Shown here: piece after piece, positions 8,245 to 16,934 of the stretch
Layout: each line of letters starts with the position of its first letter
Position numbering within the stretch: the first letter of the stretch is position 1
Origin: Pricia antarctica
Lineage (GTDB): Bacteria; Bacteroidota; Bacteroidia; Flavobacteriales; Flavobacteriaceae
Reading direction: 5' to 3'
NCBI GenBank assembly: GCA_011050085.1
Contig: DRGL01000062.1
Span: 1-64,000, forward strand
Length of the DNA: 64,000 bases
Translations under genes and position numbers: made by a program
Notes under the pieces: model-generated
The model's input: only the letters and a program-made list of their open reading frames with translations
Database searches by the model: none
Told to the model about the DNA's origin: nothing

Positions 8245-9930
8245 ATGAACGCAACGCAGTGGATTATTTTTATTCTTGTCATACAGGTCATCCACTTTTT
8301 GGGTACCTGGAAACTTTACGTTAAAGCTGGAAGGCAGTCTTGGGAGGCGGCTGTACCGATTTACAATGCCATTATATTGATGAAAATTATCAATCGGCCG
8401 ACTTGGTGGACGGTATTGCTCTTCGTGCCCATAATCAATCTCCTGATGTTTCCCATCATTTGGATCGAGACCATTCGAAGTTTCGGTCGTAATAGTTTGA
8501 AAGAAACCTGGCTTGTTCTGCTAACATTAGGGTTTTACATTTACTATGTAAATTATGCACTAGACGTTACGTACATCAAAGACCGTAGTTTACTGCCTAA
8601 AACGGCCACCGGTGAATGGGTTAGCTCCATTGCATTCGCTGTAATTGCGGCAACCTTGGTACACACCTATTTCATTCAACCCTATGTGATTCCTACACCT
8701 TCGCTTGAACGTACGCTCAGGGTGGGGGATCTTCTTTTTGTCAGTAAATTTCACTATGGTGCCAGAACCCCTATGACTACGATTGCCGCACCTATGGTAC
8801 ACGATACGCTACCGGTTTTGGGAATTAAATCTTATCTGAGTAAACCGCAGCTTCCCTATTTCCGGCTGCCCGGTTTTACTAAAGTGGATAGGAATGATAT
8901 TGTAGTTTTTAGTTGGCCGGCTGATACGGTACGCCAATTTTACAAACGTGAAGAGGGTGTAGATAAGCCCATTGATAAAAAATCAAACTACGTAAAACGC
9001 TGTGTCGGTATTCCGGGTGATTCATTGGAAATCCGAAACGGATTCGTATTTATTAACGGTGAACAGCTCAAACTTAACGATAGGGCCAAACCCATGTTCC
9101 AAAGGGTGGTGACCGTCAAAAATGATATCAGTAGCTATGCTAATCTTTTCGGTAAGGAAAATTTTAAAGGCCGGATTATAAAAATGCCGTTGAACATACT
9201 TAAAAAAGAACGGGCCAGTGAGATTTTGGATGCCGTTGACCTTAATGAGGTCAAAAGGGATTCTGATTACGTATATTATGCTGGTTATTTGAACAACCAA
9301 AAAGTCATAGATTTTTTACAAGTTACTTCAGTACCGAATATGGGACTTTTTAATATGTCGGAAGATGAGAAAAAAAGTTTTGAGGGTAAAGATGGTATCG
9401 TTTCCATCGAGCAGTTTACGGAAAGCAACCCCAATACTCGAGTATTCCCACAAAACAAAAACTTGGCGGCAACCATAGATAATTTTGGTCCTATTTATAT
9501 CCCAAAGAAAGGAGCTACAGTCCCCTTAAATTTGAAAACACTGCCCTATTATAAAAAAATTATAAAAGATTATGAGCACAACACTCTCGGTGTGGCGGGT
9601 AATCAAATTACAATAAATGAAAAAGTAGCCGATAGCTATACGTTTAAACAGGATTATTATTGGATGATGGGGGATAATCGCCATAGTTCAGAGGATAGTC
9701 GTTTTTGGGGATATGTTCCCGAAAATCATATTGTAGGGACGCCCATTTTTATATGGATGAGCGTCGATAATTTCAATCAAGGCATCTTTAATTGGAAACC
9801 ACGCTGGGACCGTGTATTTACCACGGTCAACGGCGATGGCGAACCTGTATCTTATTTTAGATACTTTTTGATCGCGCTGGTGCTGTATTTTGTTGGAAGT
9901 TGGCTTTTGAAGAGGCGTAAAACCAAATAG
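8245..9930 (+). CDS. lepB: Signal peptidase I, long Bacteroidota form
   Basis: 561 aa, far longer than E. coli LepB (324). Several hydrophobic segments at the N-terminus (about 5-22, 55-72, 85-105, 126-145) precede the catalytic domain. The Ser-Lys dyad can be placed at Ser153 (IPTPSLERTL) and Lys251 (NYVKRCVGIPGD). The family box GDNRHSSEDSRFWG lies at ~475-490, and a final membrane helix at ~540-556. About 190 residues separate the lysine box from the GDNR box, a large insertion of unknown role. The enzyme cleaves signal peptides of secreted proteins on the outer face of the inner membrane. Confidence 0.93.
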   Translation: MNATQWIIFILVIQVIHFLGTWKLYVKAGRQSWEAAVPIYNAIILMKIINRPTWWTVLLFVPIINLLMFPIIWIETIRSFGRNSLKETWLVLLTLGFYIYYVNYALDVTYIKDRSLLPKTATGEWVSSIAFAVIAATLVHTYFIQPYVIPTPSLERTLRVGDLLFVSKFHYGARTPMTTIAAPMVHDTLPVLGIKSYLSKPQLPYFRLPGFTKVDRNDIVVFSWPADTVRQFYKREEGVDKPIDKKSNYVKRCVGIPGDSLEIRNGFVFINGEQLKLNDRAKPMFQRVVTVKNDISSYANLFGKENFKGRIIKMPLNILKKERASEILDAVDLNEVKRDSDYVYYAGYLNNQKVIDFLQVTSVPNMGLFNMSEDEKKSFEGKDGIVSIEQFTESNPNTRVFPQNKNLAATIDNFGPIYIPKKGATVPLNLKTLPYYKKIIKDYEHNTLGVAGNQITINEKVADSYTFKQDYYWMMGDNRHSSEDSRFWGYVPENHIVGTPIFIWMSVDNFNQGIFNWKPRWDRVFTTVNGDGEPVSYFRYFLIALVLYFVGSWLLKRRKTK

Positions 9931-9937
9931 TAGCCAC

Positions 9938-11128
9938 ATGATTTCCTTTGAAACAGCATTCCAGAAGGTATTACATTTTACATTGGATTGGGGTGAAGAG
10001 AAAGTTTCCCAATTACAAGCAAATGGCCGAGTCCTAACCGAAGATATTAAGGCGGACCGCGATTTTCCACCTTTTGATCGCTCTACCAAAGATGGTATCG
10101 CTATTAATTTTTCCGGCATTGAAAAGGGATTAGATATCTTTAAGGTTGAGGGAATACTTAGTGCTGGTATGCCACAACAAAGCCTTTCCTCCGATACCCA
10201 TTGTTTTGAAATTATGACTGGTGCCGTTCTTCCAAACAATGCGGACACCGTCATTATGTATGAAGAAATTGAAATTGAAGCCCAACTGGCAAATATTTCT
10301 AAAAGACCCAAGAAAGGTCAGAATATTCATTCAAAAGGCAGTGATGAAGTAAAAGGGGCCGTACTCGTTGAAAAAGGAAGGATTATATCTCCAGCAATTA
10401 TTGGCGTTTTAGCCTCGGTAGGTAAGAGTGCGGTTAGGGTGAAAAAACTACCAACGGTTTGTGTTGTCTCTACCGGAAACGAACTTGTAGAAATTTCTGA
10501 ACAGCCCCTACCCCATCAAATACGTAAATCAAATACCTTCTCTTTGATTGCGGCTTTGAAAAAAGTGAACATCGAACCTACCCAATTACATTTGGCGGAT
10601 GACCGTCAATTGATTGAAAATGAATTGCAAAAAGCCTTATCGAACCATGATGTACTAATGCTCAGCGGAGGCGTTTCAAAAGGAAAGTTTGATTTTATTC
10701 CCGATGCCCTGGAAGCTTTGGGCGTTGAGAAGATCTTTCACAGGATAGCGCAACGCCCTGGAAAGCCCTTTTGGTTCGGAATTACAGAAAAACAGAAGAA
10801 AGTCGTTTTCTCTTTTCCCGGTAACCCCGTATCCACTTTTGCAAATTATCACGTTTATTTCCTCCCATGGTTGGCGAAATCATTACGAATAGAAACAACA
10901 AAGCAGAGCGTGTTTTTAGATGAGACCATTACGCCACATCCCACATTGACCCTTTTTCTTCAAGTAAAAACCAAATTTGAAAAAGGATGCGTAATTGCAA
11001 AATTAATTCAGGGTAACGGTTCTGGCGATTTAATCAGCCTGGCAAAGGCAGATGGTTTTATCCGTATTCCGGCAGGGGAAACCGAATTTAAAAAAGGGAG
11101 TCTATTTTCGTTTATACCCTGTACTTGA
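9938..11128 (+). CDS. moeA: Molybdopterin molybdenumtransferase
   Basis: 396 aa, normal MoeA length. MoeA inserts molybdate into adenylylated molybdopterin, the last step of Mo-molybdopterin formation. Visible family features are the N-terminal DRDFPPFDRSTKDG-type segment (~47-60), the EIMTGAVLPN/ADTVIMYE region, the central MoCF-binding segment with STGNEL and LSGGVSKG-FDF, and the FSFPGNPVSTF motif near residue 300. It starts 7 bases after lepB and is co-oriented with it. It is separated by about 24 kb from the rest of the Moco genes (33450-38417). Confidence 0.93.
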   Translation: MISFETAFQKVLHFTLDWGEEKVSQLQANGRVLTEDIKADRDFPPFDRSTKDGIAINFSGIEKGLDIFKVEGILSAGMPQQSLSSDTHCFEIMTGAVLPNNADTVIMYEEIEIEAQLANISKRPKKGQNIHSKGSDEVKGAVLVEKGRIISPAIIGVLASVGKSAVRVKKLPTVCVVSTGNELVEISEQPLPHQIRKSNTFSLIAALKKVNIEPTQLHLADDRQLIENELQKALSNHDVLMLSGGVSKGKFDFIPDALEALGVEKIFHRIAQRPGKPFWFGITEKQKKVVFSFPGNPVSTFANYHVYFLPWLAKSLRIETTKQSVFLDETITPHPTLTLFLQVKTKFEKGCVIAKLIQGNGSGDLISLAKADGFIRIPAGETEFKKGSLFSFIPCT

Positions 11129-11320
11129 TAAACTACTACAATAATTCTAGTTGTGTATCGGGATTGAAATAAACAGAAGATACAAAAAACTTTATCTCTC
11201 TTTCCCTAACACTTTTTTATGCCTATATCCCAAATACAATTAAATGATGTAGGAATTGAAATTCATTGCATCGGATGCTGTATCATTAGTTCTCCATTTA
11301 CTAATTAGGATAGTATCGGT

Positions 11321-12622
11321 TTAATTACTCGCTCCCTCATATTTTCCTGAGTACTTTTTCCATAGTTCGGTCTGGTGAGTTTGAAGGGAAATTTCGCGAC
11401 CATCGATAAATGCGTGGGTCAACCGATTCGTCCGCATGTCTAGAGCATCCCCCTCAGAAACAAAAAGAGTAGCGCTTTTACCTTCTGCCAGCGTACCATA
11501 GTTATCGTCGATACCCAATATTTTTGCATTATTTTCCGTTAGTAGTTGCAGGGCCTTTTCCTTGTCCATGCCCTGACCGACCAATTGACCGGCGTAAAAT
11601 GCAAGGTTTCGGGTCTGGAAGTTCGATGCCTCCCCATTTTGTAGTCCGACCAGTAGTCCGGCATCCACCAATAGCTTAGGAAGTTTATAGGGGAGATCAT
11701 AATCATCATCTTCATAAACTGGGAGATTATGGGTAAACTGGACCAGCACTGGCACCTTGTTTTTCTTTAGAAAATCGGTTACCTTATAGGCATGATAGCC
11801 CCCGACGAGTACCACTTTTTTCACTCCGGCTTTTTTGGCCAACGTAATGCCATCGATAATTTCCTTTTCGCCATCGGCATAAATGTATAATTTTTGCGAG
11901 CCCTCAAAACAGCCCTGCATAGCAGCAAAAGCGGGATTTACATCTTCGCCTTTACCATCACCATACGCCTTGGCATTCTTCATAAAAAGGTCTACCTCCG
12001 ATACATTTTCCTGATACTTATCATTAGGCTGGTAGCCACGCTCCTCACCCATCCACACTCGACCCTGGCGAAACGTATTTGGCCAACGTAAATGTATGCC
12101 GTCGTCTTCTTTAACGGCAGCATCTTCCCAATTCCAAGCATCGAACTGTACGATGGAGGAAGTTCCGGAAATACGTCCACCTTTAGGCGCAATCTGTCCC
12201 AACAATACGCCATTAGGCCGCATCGTTTCTACCACCTTTGACTCCGCGTTATAGGCAATTAAAGATCGTATATGAGGAATCATTTCACCGAGCTCATCTT
12301 GGTCGTCTGTTGCGCGCACAGCATCGATTTCTAACAATCCCAAAGACGTACTGGGAGCAATAATACCGGGATATACGTGTTTACCTTTTCCTTTGATCTG
12401 TTTTCCTTTACGATCTATTTTAGTTGTCGCCGGTCCTACGAAGCTAATTTTACCTCCCTCGAATATAATCAATGCGTTTTCAATCACCTCTCCATTACCC
12501 AAGTGGGCTGTCGCACCTTCTATAACTATGGGTTCGCTTTGAGCGGGAGCGGGAGTCTGCTGGGCTTTGCCAATTAGCGATGATAACATCAAAACGGCTA
12601 CAAAATATATACTATTCTTCAT
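11321..12622 (-). CDS. Secreted amidohydrolase-family protein lacking catalytic metal ligands
   Basis: 433 aa with a signal peptide (MKNSIYFVAVLMLSSLIGKAQQ). The fold is recognisable as the amidohydrolase/imidazolonepropionase-like superfamily: the N-terminal beta sandwich with GKHVYPGIIAPSTSLG and the C-terminal LGIDDNYGTLAEGKSATLFV. The usual His-x-His after YPG is replaced by APSTS, and the C-terminal catalytic Asp region reads LQNGEASN. It may therefore be a non-catalytic homolog. It lies 70 bases downstream of a 1,000-residue relative with one complete catalytic domain, probably in one operon. Confidence 0.8.
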   Translation of the reverse strand: MKNSIYFVAVLMLSSLIGKAQQTPAPAQSEPIVIEGATAHLGNGEVIENALIIFEGGKISFVGPATTKIDRKGKQIKGKGKHVYPGIIAPSTSLGLLEIDAVRATDDQDELGEMIPHIRSLIAYNAESKVVETMRPNGVLLGQIAPKGGRISGTSSIVQFDAWNWEDAAVKEDDGIHLRWPNTFRQGRVWMGEERGYQPNDKYQENVSEVDLFMKNAKAYGDGKGEDVNPAFAAMQGCFEGSQKLYIYADGEKEIIDGITLAKKAGVKKVVLVGGYHAYKVTDFLKKNKVPVLVQFTHNLPVYEDDDYDLPYKLPKLLVDAGLLVGLQNGEASNFQTRNLAFYAGQLVGQGMDKEKALQLLTENNAKILGIDDNYGTLAEGKSATLFVSEGDALDMRTNRLTHAFIDGREISLQTHQTELWKKYSGKYEGASN

Positions 12623-12692
12623 GTTTACATTTTACGATTTACTAGATACTTCGTATGTCTTATTTTCAAACCTCAATTGCATTCTGCTATGG

Positions 12693-15686
12693 CTACTGAC
12701 CAACGGCAATTTCAACGCCACTTTCACAATGCATCATCTCTTTTTTCGTCTGTTTGGGCTTCTGTGTCGTTTCACCATCCGCTTTCTCCTTTAGCATCAT
12801 ATTGATCAATCGATTTCGTTCTTTTTTTATTGATTCCCGCTGTTGCGCATCCTTTTCGAGATCAAAATAGGTAGCACCGTCAATAATTGTTTTTTCAGCT
12901 TTGGCATAAATGGACAATGGATGGTCGCTCCACAGTACAAGGTCGGCATCTTTGCCCTCTTTTATGCTGCCAGTTCGCTCGTCGAGATGTAAGAGTTTCG
13001 CAGGGTTGATAGTCACCATTTTCCATGCTTCCAACTCGGTCATTCCACCATACTTCACAGTTTTGCCCGCCTCCTGATTTAGCCTACGCATCATTTCGGC
13101 GTCATCGCTATTTATAGCCACTGTTACCCCTTGATCATGCATAATTGCGGCATTATAGGGAATGGCATCGTTAACTTCAAATTTATAGGCCCACCAGTCG
13201 CTAAAAGTTCCGCCGCCAACACCGTGTTCGACCATTTTATCAGCCACTTTATAGCCTTCAAGAATATGCGTGAAGGTGTTGATTCGAAAGCCGAATTTCT
13301 CGGCGACTTTCATCATCATGTTGATTTCACTTTGAACATAACTATGGCATGAGATAAACCGCTCTCCATTGAGAATTTCGACCAAAGTTTCCATTTCTTC
13401 ATCATGGCGGTAAGGTTCTCCACTTTTCTTTTTGACCTCATATTCCTTTGCGCGCTGAAAGTAGTTCGTGAAGGTCTGCTCTACACCCATTCGTGTTTGT
13501 GGAAAACGGCTATGGCTTTCCCAATTGCTTTGTTTGACATTCTCGCCAAGGGCAAATTTTATAAATTTTGGGGCATTATCATACAACATGTTCTCGGCAC
13601 TTTCTCCCCATTTGAGTTTCATAAGGGCGGACTGCCCACCGATTGGGTTTGCGGACCCATGTAAGAGCTGCAACGAGGTAACTCCACCTGCCAAGGCATA
13701 ATATATGCCCACATCTTCCGGATCGATTACATCGGTCATCTTCACTTCGGCCGAAGAATTCTGTCCGGCTTCATTGATAGCTAATGCGGCAATGTGGCTA
13801 TGTTCGTCGATAATACCGGCCGTTAAGTGTTTGCCGGTTGCGTCAATAACCTCGGCATTCCCACCTCGTAAATCTGTTCCGATTTTAGAAATTTTTCCAT
13901 CTTTAACAAGTACATCCGTATTTTCAAGGATACCGGCATCTTCGCTTGTCCATACCGTTGCGTTTTTAAATAAGATGTCTTGCGGTTCGGGAATAGCAGA
14001 ATAGCCATAGCCTACATTGGGATATTTCACCGTAACCATCTCAGGTGTATCAGAATCATCCTTTTCCTTTTGGTCCTTATTCTTTTCGTCCTCTTCAGAA
14101 AATTCGGATGTTTTTACGGCTTTAAAAACGTTTTCGCTGCCATCTGGAAGAACGGCTTTACCGGTCAAATCGGTTGAATCCATATCGACCAATCCAGTCA
14201 TACGATAATTTTCATCACCATCTTTGGTTGCAAATGAAAGTGCCATCCAACCGTCAGTATAGCTAAATTTCGACTTCAGTTTTGCAGTATCCTGTTTGAC
14301 TTCAACTTTAGGACTCCCAAGTGTTCCCTTAATCGAGAGTTTGAAAGTTTGATCGGATACGGATAAATTATATTCTCCTCGAACATCTTTTAAAGTGCGG
14401 TCGTTGATGACATTCTTCGCCCCTTGCACCCAATTCTCATAAAGTATGGTTTCCTTCTCAAAAATATCGCCCGAGGTTATTAAAAAGTTTGCATAGCTAC
14501 CCTTTCGTAAGGTGCCTATTTCTGCCAACTTACCTAAAATTTCCGAAGGAACGGTTGTTAATGCCTCCAAAGCCTTTGTTTTGGGCAGCCCGTACGCAAT
14601 TGCTTCGAGTATCTTTTTCCTAAAATCCGCTGGGGATTTCAAGTTGTGTAGCGTGAAAGAAAAACTAATACCGTTCTCCGCCAAGATTTTCGGATTTGCA
14701 GGTGCTTGGTTCCAATGGCGCATGTCGCTTAAATTCACATATCCTGCGGCATATGGATTGGATACATCATAAGCATCAGGAAAGTTGAGGGGTAAAATCA
14801 ACTTTGCGTTAGTTGCCTTGATATCGGCAACCCGTTCATATTCATCACCGCCACCCAAAATAGCGTATTGAATTTCGAATGCATCGCCGATACCATCGGC
14901 CCTGACCACATTACCCTTATCTTCCGCATCGAATATTTGGATAAGATTCTTGTTTTTGTTCAACGCCTCTAGCGAGCGATCCTTAGTGTCTATTTTGTCT
15001 TTAGCGTACCAGTCGGCGTCATAATACATTTGACGCAAAAGCGCCATCGCTCCCATTAACGAAGTTGGATAGGATTGTTTATTTGCAATACTTTTTTTGA
15101 ATGAAAAATATTGGGCAGATCGGTCATCGATAATGCGGTCACCATCGTTTCCTGCCCCATTTAGCGCAACCAGTACTCCAGTTCCCCGCGCAATACCATC
15201 CTCAATGTGTGAGTTCACAACCCCAAAACCTTCATCTCGTAAGGTTTTAGCTATAGTGTCATCGTATTTAAATTTGGTTACTGCATCATTTTCGGGCATG
15301 ATATGTTCGTTCCAATAAAAGCCTTCCCTTGCACTATCGAACTCAGCGGATCGGCCATCGGAATCGACTTTTTCAGGTAATGCTACCCCAAAACCGGAAA
15401 AAATATCAATAAAAGAGGGATAGATAGTTTTGCCACTAGCATCGATTACCACTGTGTTTTCGGGCAAGTTCACCGTTTTGCCAACGGCAACAACTTTTCC
15501 CTTTCGAAAGAGGAGTGTTCCCCCATTAATTATCTCAGTTGGCGTCACATAAATCTTGGCATTGCTTAAAGCCGTATAATTATCATTTTCAGCCTTTACT
15601 CCGTCATTTTTCGGAAAGTATTCCTGTGCATAGGAAAGAACAGTACATCCTAAAAATGCAAGTAATGTTAATCGTATTTTCATCAT
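12693..15686 (-). CDS. Secreted double-domain amidohydrolase
   Basis: 997 aa from the ATG at 15686. A longer reading frame to 15785 exists, but the signal peptide (MMKIRLTLLAFLGCTVLSYAQ) begins at 15686. It holds two amidohydrolase modules. The first (to about residue 450) resembles the neighbour at 11321 and lacks the His-x-His pair (TIYPSFIDIFSG). The second (~570 to the end) is complete: GIIDEHSHI, CHSYVQ, FTHILEG and AINSDDAEM give the metal and catalytic residues, followed by the closing GSIKEGKDADLVLW strand. A charged linker with many Asp/Glu/Lys joins them. The substrate is unknown; dipeptide or cyclic amide hydrolysis are possibilities. Confidence 0.85.
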   Translation of the reverse strand: MMKIRLTLLAFLGCTVLSYAQEYFPKNDGVKAENDNYTALSNAKIYVTPTEIINGGTLLFRKGKVVAVGKTVNLPENTVVIDASGKTIYPSFIDIFSGFGVALPEKVDSDGRSAEFDSAREGFYWNEHIMPENDAVTKFKYDDTIAKTLRDEGFGVVNSHIEDGIARGTGVLVALNGAGNDGDRIIDDRSAQYFSFKKSIANKQSYPTSLMGAMALLRQMYYDADWYAKDKIDTKDRSLEALNKNKNLIQIFDAEDKGNVVRADGIGDAFEIQYAILGGGDEYERVADIKATNAKLILPLNFPDAYDVSNPYAAGYVNLSDMRHWNQAPANPKILAENGISFSFTLHNLKSPADFRKKILEAIAYGLPKTKALEALTTVPSEILGKLAEIGTLRKGSYANFLITSGDIFEKETILYENWVQGAKNVINDRTLKDVRGEYNLSVSDQTFKLSIKGTLGSPKVEVKQDTAKLKSKFSYTDGWMALSFATKDGDENYRMTGLVDMDSTDLTGKAVLPDGSENVFKAVKTSEFSEEDEKNKDQKEKDDSDTPEMVTVKYPNVGYGYSAIPEPQDILFKNATVWTSEDAGILENTDVLVKDGKISKIGTDLRGGNAEVIDATGKHLTAGIIDEHSHIAALAINEAGQNSSAEVKMTDVIDPEDVGIYYALAGGVTSLQLLHGSANPIGGQSALMKLKWGESAENMLYDNAPKFIKFALGENVKQSNWESHSRFPQTRMGVEQTFTNYFQRAKEYEVKKKSGEPYRHDEEMETLVEILNGERFISCHSYVQSEINMMMKVAEKFGFRINTFTHILEGYKVADKMVEHGVGGGTFSDWWAYKFEVNDAIPYNAAIMHDQGVTVAINSDDAEMMRRLNQEAGKTVKYGGMTELEAWKMVTINPAKLLHLDERTGSIKEGKDADLVLWSDHPLSIYAKAEKTIIDGATYFDLEKDAQQRESIKKERNRLINMMLKEKADGETTQKPKQTKKEMMHCESGVEIAVGQ

Positions 15687-15765
15687 TCGTGTCAGTAATT
15701 TCTTCGAAGCTAAAAGTAGGTAAAGGGAATGAAAAAATGAAGTCCCATATATCAAGAATCGTAAA

Positions 15766-16833
15766 TCAAAGCGGATACTTTTCATGATACCCTACCATCA
15801 GCTCTACGATTTTGCTATAACTTTCAATACCATCCTTTTGTTGGTTGGCTTTTAAAAAAGTACTGAAAATGGACTTAAAAACAGGCTCGATGGGGTTGGC
15901 ATATTTTAAATTAAACTTGTATAACTCCCTATAATTTTCTTGAACCCCACCGTTAATATTAGAAAAGAGAGTTTCGAATTTTTTTTCATCAAAACGACGA
16001 ACGGCACTTAGACAATGGCTTAGGGCATACGCAGAGGCCGAATACTGGAAATAGATATCCTCATTTTTTAGGGTGACCAGATAGCCGATAAAATTGGTTT
16101 CATTTTCCTTGGCATATCCAACCTGATGTCCTATTTCATGTGCAGTAACTACAGGAAGACGGAATACAGGAGTTATTGCATTTACCTGCGCCTCATTAGT
16201 AAATGGATTTAAATACCCACCAATACCCATATAGCTGGCAAATGCTCCAATACTAGCTTTTTTAAGGCTCGGATGCCGATAGGCCAGAAATGGAAGCTGC
16301 GCCTCAAGACGACCGTAAGCGGCAATAGTTTTTTCGAATATCGTATTTCCGTCATAGGGTACTTTTACCATTTGCGTGCTATCTCCAGTTATAGCGAACT
16401 GTAAACGGTTTGTTTTGAGAATAAGACGTTCGGTCAGGGCAAGTACCTCAGTAGTGGTTACGCTATCCCGGATGGCAAACTGTTCCGAAATCGGCTTGCG
16501 GTAATAGTTGAGGGCCCAGACCAAGTTGAACGTAAAATAAAAAACCGATAGCACAAGCACCACATCACGGAGGAATATCCAAGGGTGCTTCTTTATAGTC
16601 CTCCAATTCTTGAACAGATAGCGAAGACCTACCACTACCAGAACTGTATATATCAGCTCTCCGAGGGAAAAGGGTATCCAACCAAATAGAATTCTGAAAA
16701 ATTGGCTAATAAATGGATAAATGCCATTGCTGTAATACTTTTCTACAATATCAGGGCTCGTACCTAGCCATCCAACCAACACTAATTGTGGAATCAGACT
16801 TAGGGCTATACCGTTCTTTAATTTTTGCTTCAA
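15766..16833 (-). CDS. DUF3810 membrane protein with zinc-peptidase motif
   Basis: 355 aa starting at a TTG at 16833, with no better in-frame start visible. Three N-terminal hydrophobic segments (about 10-25, 42-75, 88-112) precede a soluble domain with the HExxH-type motif AHEIGHQVGYAKENE at ~233-247, matching the DUF3810 family of predicted metallopeptidases. Its substrate is unknown. A good -7 element (16869-16876, minus strand) lies about 35 bases upstream. The amidohydrolase operon follows 80 bases downstream on the same strand. Confidence 0.82.
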   Translation of the reverse strand: MKQKLKNGIALSLIPQLVLVGWLGTSPDIVEKYYSNGIYPFISQFFRILFGWIPFSLGELIYTVLVVVGLRYLFKNWRTIKKHPWIFLRDVVLVLSVFYFTFNLVWALNYYRKPISEQFAIRDSVTTTEVLALTERLILKTNRLQFAITGDSTQMVKVPYDGNTIFEKTIAAYGRLEAQLPFLAYRHPSLKKASIGAFASYMGIGGYLNPFTNEAQVNAITPVFRLPVVTAHEIGHQVGYAKENETNFIGYLVTLKNEDIYFQYSASAYALSHCLSAVRRFDEKKFETLFSNINGGVQENYRELYKFNLKYANPIEPVFKSIFSTFLKANQQKDGIESYSKIVELMVGYHEKYPL

Positions 16834-16868
16834 TAGGATATGTACTAAAATTTTGACCTTTTAGGATT

Positions 16869-16876
16869 CAAAATTA
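16869..16876 (-). promoter_or_regulatory. -7 promoter element for the DUF3810 gene
   Basis: The minus strand reads TAATTTTG, a full match to the Bacteroidota -7 consensus TAnnTTTG, 36 bases before the TTG start. It lies back to back with the pepD promoter. Confidence 0.55.
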
Positions 16877-16909
16877 GACAATTAAGGTATTTATAAACTT
16901 TTCCATGCG

Positions 16910-16917
16910 TATTTTTG
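16910..16917 (+). promoter_or_regulatory. -7 promoter element for the PepD-type dipeptidase
   Basis: TATTTTTG matches TAnnTTTG and lies 18 bases before the ATG at 16935. The earlier in-frame ATG at 16905 would fall inside or before this element, which supports the later start. Confidence 0.6.
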
Positions 16918-16934
16918 AAAAAAACAATGCCTTT

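Noticed and set aside
9688-10311. 207-codon open frame on the minus strand over the lepB/moeA junction
   Set aside because: It lies antisense to two well-supported genes, has no domain features, and low-complexity composition typical of shadow frames.
13404-13701. Plus-strand open frames within the double amidohydrolase
   Set aside because: Antisense to conserved catalytic-domain coding sequence and without protein features.
15686-15785. N-terminal extension of the double amidohydrolase
   Set aside because: The signal peptide begins at 15686; the extension overlaps the DUF3810 gene and would bury the signal.
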